NCBI GenBank assembly: GCA_023429275.1
Contig: JAEYWB010000324.1
Location: forward strand, 1 to 5,540
Source: Planctomycetota bacterium
GTDB lineage: Bacteria; Planctomycetota; Planctomycetia; Planctomycetales; Planctomycetaceae
Direction: 5' to 3'
DNA length: 5,540 nt
Below the pieces are notes generated by a model. That model made no database searches, was not told where the DNA came from, and saw nothing but the letters and a program-made list of their open reading frames with translations. Positions 1 through 5,540 of this stretch are shown here, piece by piece; position 1 is the first letter of the stretch; every line of letters starts with the position of its first letter. The translations under genes were made by a program, and so were the position numbers.

Positions 1-48
1 CGACAGTTGCCGAACCTTGCGGAGTCCCCGTGGAACATTCGGCCGTTT

Positions 49-64
49 CCGCCTCGTCAGGCGG
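49..64. repeat. Short inverted repeat just 3' of the ABC ATPase gene
   Basis: Arms CCGCCT (49-54) and AGGCGG (59-64) pair perfectly around a 4-nt loop, three bases past the stop codon of the ABC ATPase gene. In the minus-strand transcript this would be a 6-bp GC-rich hairpin right after the stop. It is followed by an A-rich stretch, not a U-tract, so it is not a canonical rho-independent terminator. It could be a weak 3'-end or stability hairpin, or chance in GC-rich DNA. Nothing else could be assigned in positions 1-66. Confidence 0.3.
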
Positions 65-66
65 CC

Positions 67-783
67 TCAGGCGTGAGCTAAGCTCTTTCCGGCCTCCGGC
101 AGCTGGACCGATTCCACCTTTCCGTCCGCCATCGAGATGATCCGGTCACCGAAATCATAGACCCGGCTGTCGTGCGTCACCACGATAACGGCTCGCCCCG
201 CGCCGATCGCCGTCTTGCGGATCAGTTCCATGACCGTCCGTCCCGAGCGGGCGTCGAGGGCGGCGGTCGGTTCATCGCACACAAGAAGCCGAGGCTCGTT
301 GACGAGCGCCCGGGCGATCGCCACCCGCTGCTGCTGGCCGCCGGAGAGCTGCGAGGGCATGGAGCGGCGCTTATCCCCCAGTCCGACTGAGGCGAGCATC
401 TCTCCTGCCCGTTCGATCGACTCCCGGCGGGGGACGTTTCGAATCATCAACGGGACGGCGGCGTTCTCGGCGGCCGTCAGGGCGGGGAGCAGGTTGTACT
501 GCTGAAACACGAAGCCGATGTTTTCGGCCCGGAACTGGACCAGGCGTCGGCCGCGAAGCGATTTCAGGTCTTCGCCGAGCAGCTCGACCTCTCCGCCGGT
601 CGGCTCGAGCAGGCCCGCCATGATCGAAATCAGGGTCGTCTTGCCGCAGCCGCGCGGCCCGACCAGGAGGGTCAGCTCGCCGAACTCGATGTCGGCATCG
701 ACTCCCTGGAGTGCCTGAACACGTGTCTCCCCCGTGCCGAAGTCCTTGGTCACGTTTCGGCAGATCACCGCATGTGTCGGCAT
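67..783 (-). CDS. ABC transporter ATP-binding protein, LolD/MacB/DevA type
   Basis: This is the cytoplasmic nucleotide-binding subunit of an ABC transporter. ATP hydrolysis would drive an FtsX/MacB-like permease acting on lipoproteins or exported small molecules. The 238 residues fit the usual length of the LolD group. Visible motifs in order are Walker A GPRGCGKT (42-49), the Q-loop FQQYNLLP (93-100), signature LSGGQQQR (146-153), Walker B LLVCDE (166-171), the D-loop ALD (175-177) and the H-loop histidine H204. The Walker A variable positions are R and C where relatives usually have S; the K and T that bind ATP are kept. The start at 783 is chosen because the homologous N-terminus begins there and GGGAGG lies 4 nt upstream (788-793). 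The same frame stays open to 1146, but that extension is low-complexity. It is the first gene of a leftward unit. A permease partner is not visible and may lie beyond position 1. The substrate cannot be told. Confidence 0.93.
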   Translation of the reverse strand: MPTHAVICRNVTKDFGTGETRVQALQGVDADIEFGELTLLVGPRGCGKTTLISIMAGLLEPTGGEVELLGEDLKSLRGRRLVQFRAENIGFVFQQYNLLPALTAAENAAVPLMIRNVPRRESIERAGEMLASVGLGDKRRSMPSQLSGGQQQRVAIARALVNEPRLLVCDEPTAALDARSGRTVMELIRKTAIGAGRAVIVVTHDSRVYDFGDRIISMADGKVESVQLPEAGKSLAHA

Positions 784-806
784 CGAACCTCCCGGCTGAT
801 CGGAGA

Positions 807-828
807 GCGCACTTCGGGCGCACTTCGG
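807..828. repeat. Perfect 11-bp tandem direct repeat in the ABC ATPase leader
   Basis: GCGCACTTCGG occurs twice without a gap, at 807-817 and 818-828. It lies 24-45 nt upstream of the ABC ATPase start and just downstream of the minus-strand TATAAT, so it would cover the likely transcription start and 5' leader. It may be a paired protein-binding site or a simple slippage duplication; the sequence alone does not decide. Confidence 0.6.
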
Positions 829-832
829 GGAG

Positions 833-838
833 ATTATA
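833..838 (-). promoter_or_regulatory. Perfect -10 hexamer (TATAAT) for the ABC ATPase gene
   Basis: Read on the minus strand, 838-833 is exactly TATAAT, an AT-rich island inside GC-rich DNA about 50 nt upstream of the ATPase start codon. This would put transcription start near 826 and leave a leader of about 43 nt. No TTGACA-like -35 box lies at 16-18 nt spacing. The region there is instead one arm of an inverted repeat (857-862 with 870-875), which could be an activator or repressor site. The -10 match is seen; promoter function is inferred. Confidence 0.45.
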
Positions 839-903
839 GCGGCGCGGGCCGAGCCGGGCGGCGAATTTGGCCGCCACACCCCTTCGTGAGTCGAACTCTT
901 GGG

Positions 904-938
904 GCGCGGGGACGCTTTCACCTGAAGTGTCCCCGCGC
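904..938 (+). repeat. Long intergenic hairpin, 15-bp stem
   Basis: Arms GCGCGGGGAC (904-913) and GTCCCCGCGC (929-938) are perfect complements. The stem continues inward with G-U, C-G, U-A, U-A and U-G pairs to a 5-nt loop (919-923). The two wobble pairs form only in RNA made from the plus strand; in the minus-strand RNA they become C/A mismatches. No U-tract follows on either strand, so it is not a standard terminator. It may be a structured leader, the end of a small RNA, or a dispersed palindromic (REP-like) element. Confidence 0.65.
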
Positions 939-955
939 ATTCGTTCGATTCTCGC

Positions 956-984
956 TTGTCATCCCGATCGGGATGGAATATCGG
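956..984 (+). promoter_or_regulatory. Possible sucB promoter with embedded 16-bp palindrome
   Basis: TTGTCA (956-961) matches the -35 consensus at five of six positions. TATCGG (979-984), 17 nt downstream, is a poor -10 that matches at three. Between them lies the perfect palindrome CATCCCGATCGGGATG (960-975), overlapping the -35 box where a repressor operator would typically sit. The palindrome is certain; the promoter is a weak call. It would imply a leader of about 170 nt before sucB. I cannot name a regulator. Confidence 0.3.
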
Positions 985-1160
985 TTCTGAGGAAGAGGGA
1001 TAAACCCGGCCCGTGGTCGAGTTTCCGTTCCTCCCCCCATACACTGTGCAGCGGTGCGGCGAGTCTGCGACAACCATCGAAATCATTCCGCAGGACACCG
1101 TCCGCCCCGCCACCGGCCCGCCCATTGCCGGGCTGATTCGCTGCAACTCAAGGAATTGAA

Positions 1161-2384
1161 ATGGCCTCCGCCCCCGTTGACGTTCAAGTCCCCAATGTCG
1201 GGGAGTCCGTCACCCAGGTCTTCATCGGCAAATGGTTCGCTCCGGAGGGTCAGTGGGTCGACGCCGAGACGCCGATCGTCATGGTGGAGAGCGACAAGGC
1301 GACGTTCGAGGTCCCTGCTCCGGCCGCCGGCTATGTCCGGAAGATCCTGAAGAAGGAAGGGGAGACCGCCGCCAAGTTTGAGACGATCGCCCAGATCGAG
1401 CCCGCATCCAAGCCGGCCGATGCCGGCGGAAAAGCCTCCGCTCCCTCTGCTGACGGGGCCAACGGGGCGGGAGAGAAGGTCGAGAAGATCGTCATGCCGG
1501 CCGCCGACCGCGTGCTGCAGGAACGGGGCCTGAAGGCCGACGACGTGAAGGGAACCGGGCCGGGCGGACGCGTCCTCAAGGAAGATGTCATCGTTCACAA
1601 GGCGGCGGAGCCGAAGGTCTCGGTCCCCGCGCCGGCTCCTTCCCGTGCGGCGGCGCCGCAGATTGCCTCGGTCGGTCCCCGCGAAGAGCGGCGCGTCGCG
1701 ATGTCGCCGATCCGGCAGACGATCGCCCGCCGTCTCGTCGAGGCGCAGCACAACGCCGCCCTGCTGACGACCTTCAATGAAATCGATATGTCGGCCCTGA
1801 TGGGCCTGCGGAAGAGCTACCAGGACTTCTTCACGAAGAAGTACGGGATCAAGATCGGCTACATGTCCTTCTTCGTGAAGGCCGTCGTCGACGCCCTCAA
1901 CCAGTTCCCGCAGGTCGGCGCCCAGGTCAGCGATGACGGTCGCGAGCTGATCTTCCGCAACTTTGTCGACGTCGGCGTGGCGATCGGCGGGGGCCGCGGC
2001 CTCGTGGTGCCGGTCCTGCGGAACGCCGAACGGATGAGCTTCGCCGAGATCGAACTGGCGATCGCCGACTTCGCCAAGCGCGCCCAGGAGAACCGCCTCG
2101 GCCGCGAAGAGCTCGAAGGGGGAACCTTCACGATCAGCAACGGCGGGGTCTACGGATCGCTCCTCTCGACGCCGATCGTCAACCCGCCGCAGAGCGGTGT
2201 CCTTGGGATGCACAACATCGTCGACCGGCCGATCGCCGTGAACGGCCAGGTGGTCGTCCGCCCGATGATGTACGTCGCTCTCACTTACGATCACCGCGTC
2301 GTCGACGGCCGCGAAGCGGTCTCGTTCCTCAAGCGGGTCAAGGACGTCATCGAAGATCCGACGCGTATCATTCTGGAAGTGTGA
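1161..2384 (+). CDS. sucB: Dihydrolipoyllysine succinyltransferase, E2 of 2-oxoglutarate dehydrogenase
   Basis: This cytoplasmic enzyme forms the core of the 2-oxoglutarate dehydrogenase complex. It passes the succinyl group from its lipoyl arm to CoA in the TCA cycle. Its 407 residues match the usual length. An N-terminal lipoyl domain (about 5-80) carries ESDKAT with the lipoylated lysine K46. An Ala/Pro/Gly-rich linker follows, then the E1/E3-binding domain (about 110-145, with [13 protein letters not shown]), a second linker, and the catalytic domain (about 175-407). The active-site motif DHRVVDG (377-383) provides H378 and D382. TTFNEIDMS, the [20 protein letters not shown] stretch and the C-terminal DPTRIILEV fit SucB better than pyruvate dehydrogenase E2. 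The start has AAGGAA (1150-1155) 5 nt upstream. The gene is followed by lpd on the same strand. No E1 gene (sucA) lies on its 5' side, where it often sits. Confidence 0.96.
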   Translation: MASAPVDVQVPNVGESVTQVFIGKWFAPEGQWVDAETPIVMVESDKATFEVPAPAAGYVRKILKKEGETAAKFETIAQIEPASKPADAGGKASAPSADGANGAGEKVEKIVMPAADRVLQERGLKADDVKGTGPGGRVLKEDVIVHKAAEPKVSVPAPAPSRAAAPQIASVGPREERRVAMSPIRQTIARRLVEAQHNAALLTTFNEIDMSALMGLRKSYQDFFTKKYGIKIGYMSFFVKAVVDALNQFPQVGAQVSDDGRELIFRNFVDVGVAIGGGRGLVVPVLRNAERMSFAEIELAIADFAKRAQENRLGREELEGGTFTISNGGVYGSLLSTPIVNPPQSGVLGMHNIVDRPIAVNGQVVVRPMMYVALTYDHRVVDGREAVSFLKRVKDVIEDPTRIILEV

Positions 2385-2404
2385 CGAGTCTGGCTGAAGG
2401 CGTC

Positions 2405-2518
2405 AGGCTGCAGGCTGTCGGAAGAAAGGTCGCAATCATTTGCGATTCTTCCGTGTCTGTCGCCTGCCGTCGCGGCCGGCGTTCTGCGTCTCGTCCTAAA
2501 GCCCACAGCCCACAGCCT
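2405..2518. repeat. Structured sucB-lpd spacer: inverted heptamer repeats around a hairpin
   Basis: At the left edge AGGCTGC and AGGCTGT follow each other (2405-2418). At the right edge AAAGCCC, ACAGCCC and ACAGCCT are three heptamers in a row (2498-2518). The left pair and the last two right units are inverted repeats of each other at 12 of 14 positions. Inside lies a hairpin: CGGAAGAA (2419-2426) pairs with TTCTTCCG (2446-2453), and TCGCAA (2430-2435) pairs with TTGCGA (2440-2445). A 3-nt bulge (AGG) sits on the 5' side and the loop is TCAT. The element fills most of the 140-bp gap between two genes of one pathway. It resembles a small non-coding palindromic repeat or MITE-like element, but no target duplication is evident. 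Confidence 0.6.
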
Positions 2519-2524
2519 CCTCAA

Positions 2525-3907
2525 ATGTCTCACTTCGATCTGATCGTCATCGGTGCCGGCCCCGGCGGATACCCGGCTGCCATCCGTGCGGCCCAGCTTG
2601 GCAAGAAGGTCGCCATCATCGAGAAGGAGCCGAGCCTCGGCGGGACCTGCCTGCGGGTTGGCTGCATTCCCTCGAAGGCGCTCCTCGAGTCGAGCCACCT
2701 GTTCGAGGAGACGAAGCACTTCGGCCAGCGCGGCATCGTCGTCAGCGACGTGAAGCTCGACCTGCTGGCGATGTTGAAGCAGAAGGACGGAGTCGTCCGC
2801 CAGCTTGGAGCGGGCATTGACGGGCTGATGAAGAAGAACAAGATCACCCGCTACCTCGGCCATGCGAAGATCGAAGGGGCCGGCAAGGTCGTTGTGGCAA
2901 CCAAGGAAGGCCCGCAGGAGCTGACGGGGGACGCGACCCTGATCGCCACGGGGAGCGTTTCGGCCATCCTTCCGGGGATCGAACTGAACGGCGACATGGT
3001 CGGGACGAGCACCGAGGCGATCGCCTATCCGGAGGTGCCGGGCCATCTCGTCGTAATCGGCGCCGGCTACATCGGCCTCGAACTCGGAACGGTCTGGCGG
3101 CGGCTCGGTTCGAAGGTGACTGTCCTCGAGTACCTCGACCGGATCCTCCCCGGCATGGACTCGGAGATCGCGAGCGATGCGAAGAAGATCTTCGAGAAGC
3201 AGGGAATTGAGTTCCGGCTCGGCTGCAAGGTGACCGGCGCGAAGTCCGACGGCAAGCAGTGCACGGTGACGATCGACGGAGCCGATCCGGTCGTCTGCGA
3301 CCGGGTCCTCGTTGCGGTCGGTCGAAAGCCGAACACGGCGGATCTCGGCCTGGAGTCCGCCGGCGTCCAGATCGACAAGCGGGGCTTCATCACCGTCGAC
3401 CCGCACTACCAGACGAGCTCCCCGAAGATCTTCGCGGTCGGCGACGTCATCGGCGGCGCGATGCTGGCCCACAAGGCGGAGGAAGAGGGGATCGCCTGCG
3501 TCGAGCACCTCTTCAGCGGATACGGCCACGTCAATTACGACGTGATCCCGGGTGTGGTCTACACCGACCCCGAGATCGCGACGATCGGCAAGACCGAGGA
3601 CGCCCTCAAGGAACAGGGGATCGCCTACAAGAAGGGGACGTTTCCGTTCATGGCCAACGGCCGGGCCAAGGCGATGGGAACGACCGACGGCAAGGTGAAG
3701 CTCCTGGCCCACGCCACGACCGACCGCGTCCTCGGCGTCCACATCATCGGGCCGCATGCGGGCGACCTGATCGCCGAGTGCGCCGCGGCGATGAACTTCA
3801 GCGCGAGCAGCGAAGACATCTATCGCACCTGCCACGCCCACCCGACCCTCTCCGAAGCGGTGAAGGAAGCCGCCATGGCGGTCTCGGGACGGGCGATTCA
3901 CTACTGA
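2525..3907 (+). CDS. lpd: Dihydrolipoamide dehydrogenase (E3)
   Basis: This cytoplasmic FAD flavoenzyme reoxidises dihydrolipoyl groups on E2 subunits and passes the electrons to NAD+. It serves 2-oxoglutarate dehydrogenase and often pyruvate dehydrogenase and the glycine cleavage system. The 460 residues are close to the usual 460-475. Visible are the FAD-binding GAGPGG (10-15), the redox-active disulfide in GGTCLRVGCIPSK (C42 and C47), ATGS (141-144), the NAD-binding GAGYIGLELG (179-188), the second FAD contact FAVGD (303-307), and the C-terminal dimer-interface motif HAHPTLSE (437-444) with catalytic H437 or H439 and E444. The frame is open back to a GTG at 2381 overlapping the sucB stop, but that 48-residue extension is Arg/Ser-rich, lies in the repeat spacer and is absent from the family; ATG at 2525 fits. 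No purine-rich ribosome-binding site precedes this ATG; the upstream bases are pyrimidine-rich (CCTCCT at 2516-2521). It is probably co-transcribed with sucB. Confidence 0.96.
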   Translation: MSHFDLIVIGAGPGGYPAAIRAAQLGKKVAIIEKEPSLGGTCLRVGCIPSKALLESSHLFEETKHFGQRGIVVSDVKLDLLAMLKQKDGVVRQLGAGIDGLMKKNKITRYLGHAKIEGAGKVVVATKEGPQELTGDATLIATGSVSAILPGIELNGDMVGTSTEAIAYPEVPGHLVVIGAGYIGLELGTVWRRLGSKVTVLEYLDRILPGMDSEIASDAKKIFEKQGIEFRLGCKVTGAKSDGKQCTVTIDGADPVVCDRVLVAVGRKPNTADLGLESAGVQIDKRGFITVDPHYQTSSPKIFAVGDVIGGAMLAHKAEEEGIACVEHLFSGYGHVNYDVIPGVVYTDPEIATIGKTEDALKEQGIAYKKGTFPFMANGRAKAMGTTDGKVKLLAHATTDRVLGVHIIGPHAGDLIAECAAAMNFSASSEDIYRTCHAHPTLSEAVKEAAMAVSGRAIHY

Positions 3908-3909
3908 GC

Positions 3910-4419
3910 TCAGGCGATCGCCTGGAGAGGCTCAATCGCGGGGCCGGAAATCAATCTGTCGCGGGCTGATGGCGGCGACGAGAACCTGAGAGCCAGCTCC
4001 CGTAAGCAACGGCTCCGATCCCTGCGATCGCTGCCGCTCCTGCGATCCACACTGCGCCCGAGCGTCCGGGCCAGTGGACCGTCACGTGGCGGACGTGGAT
4101 CACCGGCGGACGCTCCAGAGGGGAAAGTCTGGCTGACCAGCGAGTCGAAGATCCCGGGCTTCACAGCCCCCAGCTCCGGGACGGTCGGGGTCGGCACCAG
4201 AAACCCGAAGTCGCCGGCGGAGGTCGAGAACGAGGCGCGGCGGATGAAGTGCTCGGTCCGGGTCCTGGCGTCATAGACGATCAGCGCGGCTTCCTTCGTG
4301 ATCGTCACCCGTTCACCGGGACGGGGGGCCGGAGCACAGGCCCAGGTGAGGGACGATGCGAACTCGGCGAGAACTCCCCCGCCGACCACGATCACGATCC
4401 CGCAAATCAGCGCACGCAT
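3910..4419 (-). CDS. Short DUF2330-type exported protein, probably frameshifted
   Basis: The uninterrupted frame is 169 residues. Residues 1-28 look like a signal peptide (hydrophobic core LICGIVIVVGGGVL). They are followed by CAPAPRPGE, ALIVYDARTRTEHFIRRASF and DFGFLVPTPTVPEL (about 28-83). These are the hallmark motifs I know from the N-terminal part of DUF2330 proteins, which are secreted or periplasmic and of unknown function. From about residue 101 the frame becomes Arg/Ser/Pro-rich and unlike a folded domain. The frame one base ahead then encodes a convincing C-terminal membrane anchor (3951-4119), so one extra base in the C run at 4120-4123 (GGGG on the plus strand) is the likely cause. 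Corrected, the protein would have 155 residues and end at 3951. Even so it lacks most of the several-hundred-residue DUF2330 body. The ATG at 4419 has a GGGAGA-like site about 8 nt upstream. It could be a decaying gene, a sequencing error or a recoded gene. Confidence 0.6.
   Translation of the reverse strand: MRALICGIVIVVGGGVLAEFASSLTWACAPAPRPGERVTITKEAALIVYDARTRTEHFIRRASFSTSAGDFGFLVPTPTVPELGAVKPGIFDSLVSQTFPSGASAGDPRPPRDGPLARTLGRSVDRRSGSDRRDRSRCLRELALRFSSPPSARDRLISGPAIEPLQAIA
3911..3924. repeat. 14-bp perfect palindrome between convergent genes
   Basis: CAGGCGATCGCCTG is a perfect self-complement located 3 nt after the lpd stop. It overlaps the end of the minus-strand open frame that begins at 4419. 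No U-tract follows in either direction, so a bidirectional terminator is possible but unsupported. Confidence 0.35.
3951..4123 (-). other. Alternate-frame C-terminal membrane anchor of the DUF2330-type gene
   Basis: If the reading frame shifts by +1 at the run of four C residues (plus-strand GGGG, 4120-4123), translation continues as LERPPVIHVRHVTVHWPGRS and then a hydrophobic stretch of about 23 residues (GAVWIAGAAAIAGIGAVAYG and SWL). A basic tail SGSRRRH follows, and the frame stops at 3953-3951. A hydrophobic helix followed by arginines is the pattern of a C-terminal anchor with a cytoplasmic tail, and it matches the N-terminal signal peptide. The codons are seen; the join is inferred. 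Confidence 0.55.
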
Positions 4420-4445
4420 CGGCTCGGTCTCCCGTGAAGAGGGCT

Positions 4446-4460
4446 GGCGTTTCGGACGCC
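4446..4460. repeat. Small hairpin between the WD40 and DUF2330-type genes
   Basis: GGCGT (4446-4450) and ACGCC (4456-4460) form a 5-bp stem around TTCGG. It sits in the 108-bp gap (4420-4527) between two minus-strand genes. No U-tract follows in the minus direction. It is short enough to be chance; the rest of the gap shows nothing I can assign. Confidence 0.2.
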
Positions 4461-4527
4461 TACCACCTTGACCGGGTTCCCGCAGAGCGCAGAAAATCGT
4501 CAGATCGCATGAGGCATCAAGCGGCCG

Positions 4528-5540
4528 TCACGCCTTCGCATAGAGCCGCGTGAGGCGGATCTGGTGGTCGAAATGGGCCGTCGCCACCTGCAGGCCGTCG
4601 GGATGGAGGTCCATGTCGCGGCTCATGTTGGACAGATTGAACCGGTGAAAATCCTTGTCGGCGTCCGTCTTCCAGAACAGGAGGTGGCCACCCGAGCCTC
4701 CTCCGGCGACCGCCATCACCGTCCCGTCGGACAGGAATCGCGTCCGCCACAGAAGACAATTCGTCAGCCCCTCGGCGATGAACGACCGGACGACCTCCTG
4801 GTTGTCCCAGCGGAAGAGGAGGCAGTGCGGCTCGTTGACTCCCGCGAAGGCGTTCGTGCACTTGTAGAGGCCGCACGTCGCGAGGAACTCGCTGTTCGCC
4901 GAAATCGCCATCCCGCGGATGCCGCCGTAGTCCGCCATGAAGCCGGCGTCGTAGTACCGGAGCGCCTTCGCGTCGAAGGTTCGCACCGCCTTGCCGGTCG
5001 CGACCTCCCACTGCTTTACGTAGCAGGCGAGGTCCGCCGTCAGCAGGAACTGCCCGGTGGGATGGAACTCCACCGAGTAGACGTGCTTCTCGTGCCCCGG
5101 CATCTCCCGAACGAGGGTCCCGTCTGCCATGTTCCACAGCCGGACGACCAGGTCGTTCCCCGCAGTCGCCAGGAGCGTCCCGTCAGGGCTGACCGCCATC
5201 GCGCGGACCCATCCCTTGTGGGCTTCGATCTTGCGGATCGGCTGCGGCGCGGCCCCTTCGGCCGGCGCGGCGGCCGTTTCCCACCAGACGACCCGGCCAT
5301 CGCCGCCGCCCGAGACGACCTGCGAGCCGTCCTTCGAGAAGGCGATCGACATCACCCACGATTCGTGCGCGGCGGGGAACAGCTGTTTCTTGCCATCCGG
5401 CTCCGCGACTGTGAACCGAACGAGGTTCCAGTCCTGTGCGCCCGCGAAGACGTACCGCCCCTGAGGGTCGAACCGGCAGACCAGCATCGGCCTGTCATGC
5501 TTCCACTGATGGGCGACGTGAGCCTGTTTGACGTCGAGGG
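4528..5540 (-). CDS. WD40 repeat beta-propeller protein, 5' end outside the window
   Basis: The frame is open to the right edge, giving 336 visible residues. A Met codon at 5487 is internal, because the preceding residues (ending HQWKHDRP) already read as the start of a WD40 blade. Seven blades can be counted. They start at HDRPMLVCRFDPQG, HESWVMSIAFSKDG, HKGWVRAMAVSPDG, HEKHVYSVEFHPTG, GGIRGMAISANS, NCLLWRTRFLSDG and MSRDMDLHPDG. The first four are regular, with the usual GH...V..F.PDG and (L/V)W-like strands; the last three are degenerate. Seven blades make one closed propeller, so the domain is complete and the missing N-terminus is a linker, signal or other domain. WD40 propellers are protein-interaction scaffolds and are unusually numerous in Planctomycetes. 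No enzyme motif is visible, and the partner is unknown. The gene ends 108 bp before the DUF2330-type gene on the same strand and could be co-transcribed with it. Confidence 0.9.
   Translation of the reverse strand, partial: LDVKQAHVAHQWKHDRPMLVCRFDPQGRYVFAGAQDWNLVRFTVAEPDGKKQLFPAAHESWVMSIAFSKDGSQVVSGGGDGRVVWWETAAAPAEGAAPQPIRKIEAHKGWVRAMAVSPDGTLLATAGNDLVVRLWNMADGTLVREMPGHEKHVYSVEFHPTGQFLLTADLACYVKQWEVATGKAVRTFDAKALRYYDAGFMADYGGIRGMAISANSEFLATCGLYKCTNAFAGVNEPHCLLFRWDNQEVVRSFIAEGLTNCLLWRTRFLSDGTVMAVAGGGSGGHLLFWKTDADKDFHRFNLSNMSRDMDLHPDGLQVATAHFDHQIRLTRLYAKA

Larger units (their letters stand above)
784..1160. other. Divergent intergenic region between the ABC ATPase gene and sucB
   Basis: This 377-bp gene-free stretch separates a minus-strand and a plus-strand gene, so it should carry promoters for both. 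From left to right it holds the ATPase ribosome-binding site, an 11-bp tandem repeat, a minus-strand TATAAT, a 6-bp inverted repeat (857-862 with 870-875), a long hairpin (904-938), a 16-bp palindrome (960-975) and a weak GC hairpin in the sucB leader (1114-1120 with 1129-1135). Short open frames cross it on both strands, but none has a recognisable product or a good start context, and I call no gene here. Confidence 0.7.

Noticed and set aside
1..38. Possible minus-strand gene starting at the ATG at 38-36 downstream of the ABC ATPase gene
   Set aside because: Only about 12 residues are visible, and they do not resemble the hydrophobic start of an FtsX-like permease; too little sequence to call.
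784..1146. In-frame 121-residue N-terminal extension of the ABC ATPase
   Set aside because: It has no family resemblance, spans the hairpin, the palindrome and the TATAAT box, and the ATG at 783 has a ribosome-binding site and matches the family start.
1083..2294. Long open frame antisense to sucB
   Set aside because: Its Asp/Arg/His-rich translation has no domain, and it lies opposite a fully motif-supported gene; such frames are common in GC-rich DNA.
2381..2524. GTG start for lpd overlapping the sucB stop codon
   Set aside because: The extra 48 residues are encoded by the repeat-containing spacer, are Arg/Ser-rich, and are not part of known Lpd N-termini.
2291..3901. Long open frame antisense to lpd
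   Set aside because: It has the same compositional signature of a GC-rich shadow frame and no recognisable motif, while lpd on the other strand is certain.
3911..3924. Bidirectional terminator between lpd and the DUF2330-type gene
   Set aside because: The palindrome is perfect but short and has no U-tract on either side, so I list it only as a repeat.
4517..5137. Overlapping minus-strand frame within the WD40 gene
   Set aside because: It is Arg/Gly/Pro-rich without motifs, whereas the overlapping WD40 frame shows clear repeats.

Overview
The window is high-GC bacterial DNA and looks like ordinary chromosome. Three things suggest a planctomycete: a seven-bladed WD40 protein, a DUF2330-type secreted protein, and weak or absent Shine-Dalgarno signals on some genes. 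This assignment is an inference from gene content; there is no rRNA or other marker gene here.

Layout. A LolD/MacB-type ABC transporter ATPase (67-783, minus) is transcribed toward the left edge. A 377-bp divergent intergenic region (784-1160) follows. It holds a perfect TATAAT on the minus strand, an 11-bp tandem repeat, a 15-bp hairpin and a 16-bp perfect palindrome. Then come two plus-strand genes of central metabolism: the E2 subunit of 2-oxoglutarate dehydrogenase (sucB, 1161-2384) and dihydrolipoamide dehydrogenase E3 (lpd, 2525-3907). They are separated by 140 bp that contain a strong hairpin flanked by inverted heptamer repeats. Converging on lpd from the right are two minus-strand genes: a short DUF2330-type protein that appears frameshifted (3910-4419), and a WD40 beta-propeller protein that runs off the right edge (4528 to beyond 5540).

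How the genes work together. SucB transfers the succinyl group from its lipoyl arm to CoA, and Lpd reoxidises the dihydrolipoyl arm with NAD+, so the pair supplies two of the three activities of the TCA-cycle 2-oxoglutarate dehydrogenase complex. The E1 decarboxylase gene (sucA) is not next to them in this window. The flanking ABC, DUF2330 and WD40 genes show no evident functional link to the complex.

I found no convincing new multi-gene system. The points most worth checking are the structured sucB-lpd spacer, the frame switch in the DUF2330 gene that restores a C-terminal membrane anchor, and the hairpin and palindrome upstream of sucB. No rRNA, tRNA, CRISPR array, insertion sequence or canonical U-tract terminator was seen.
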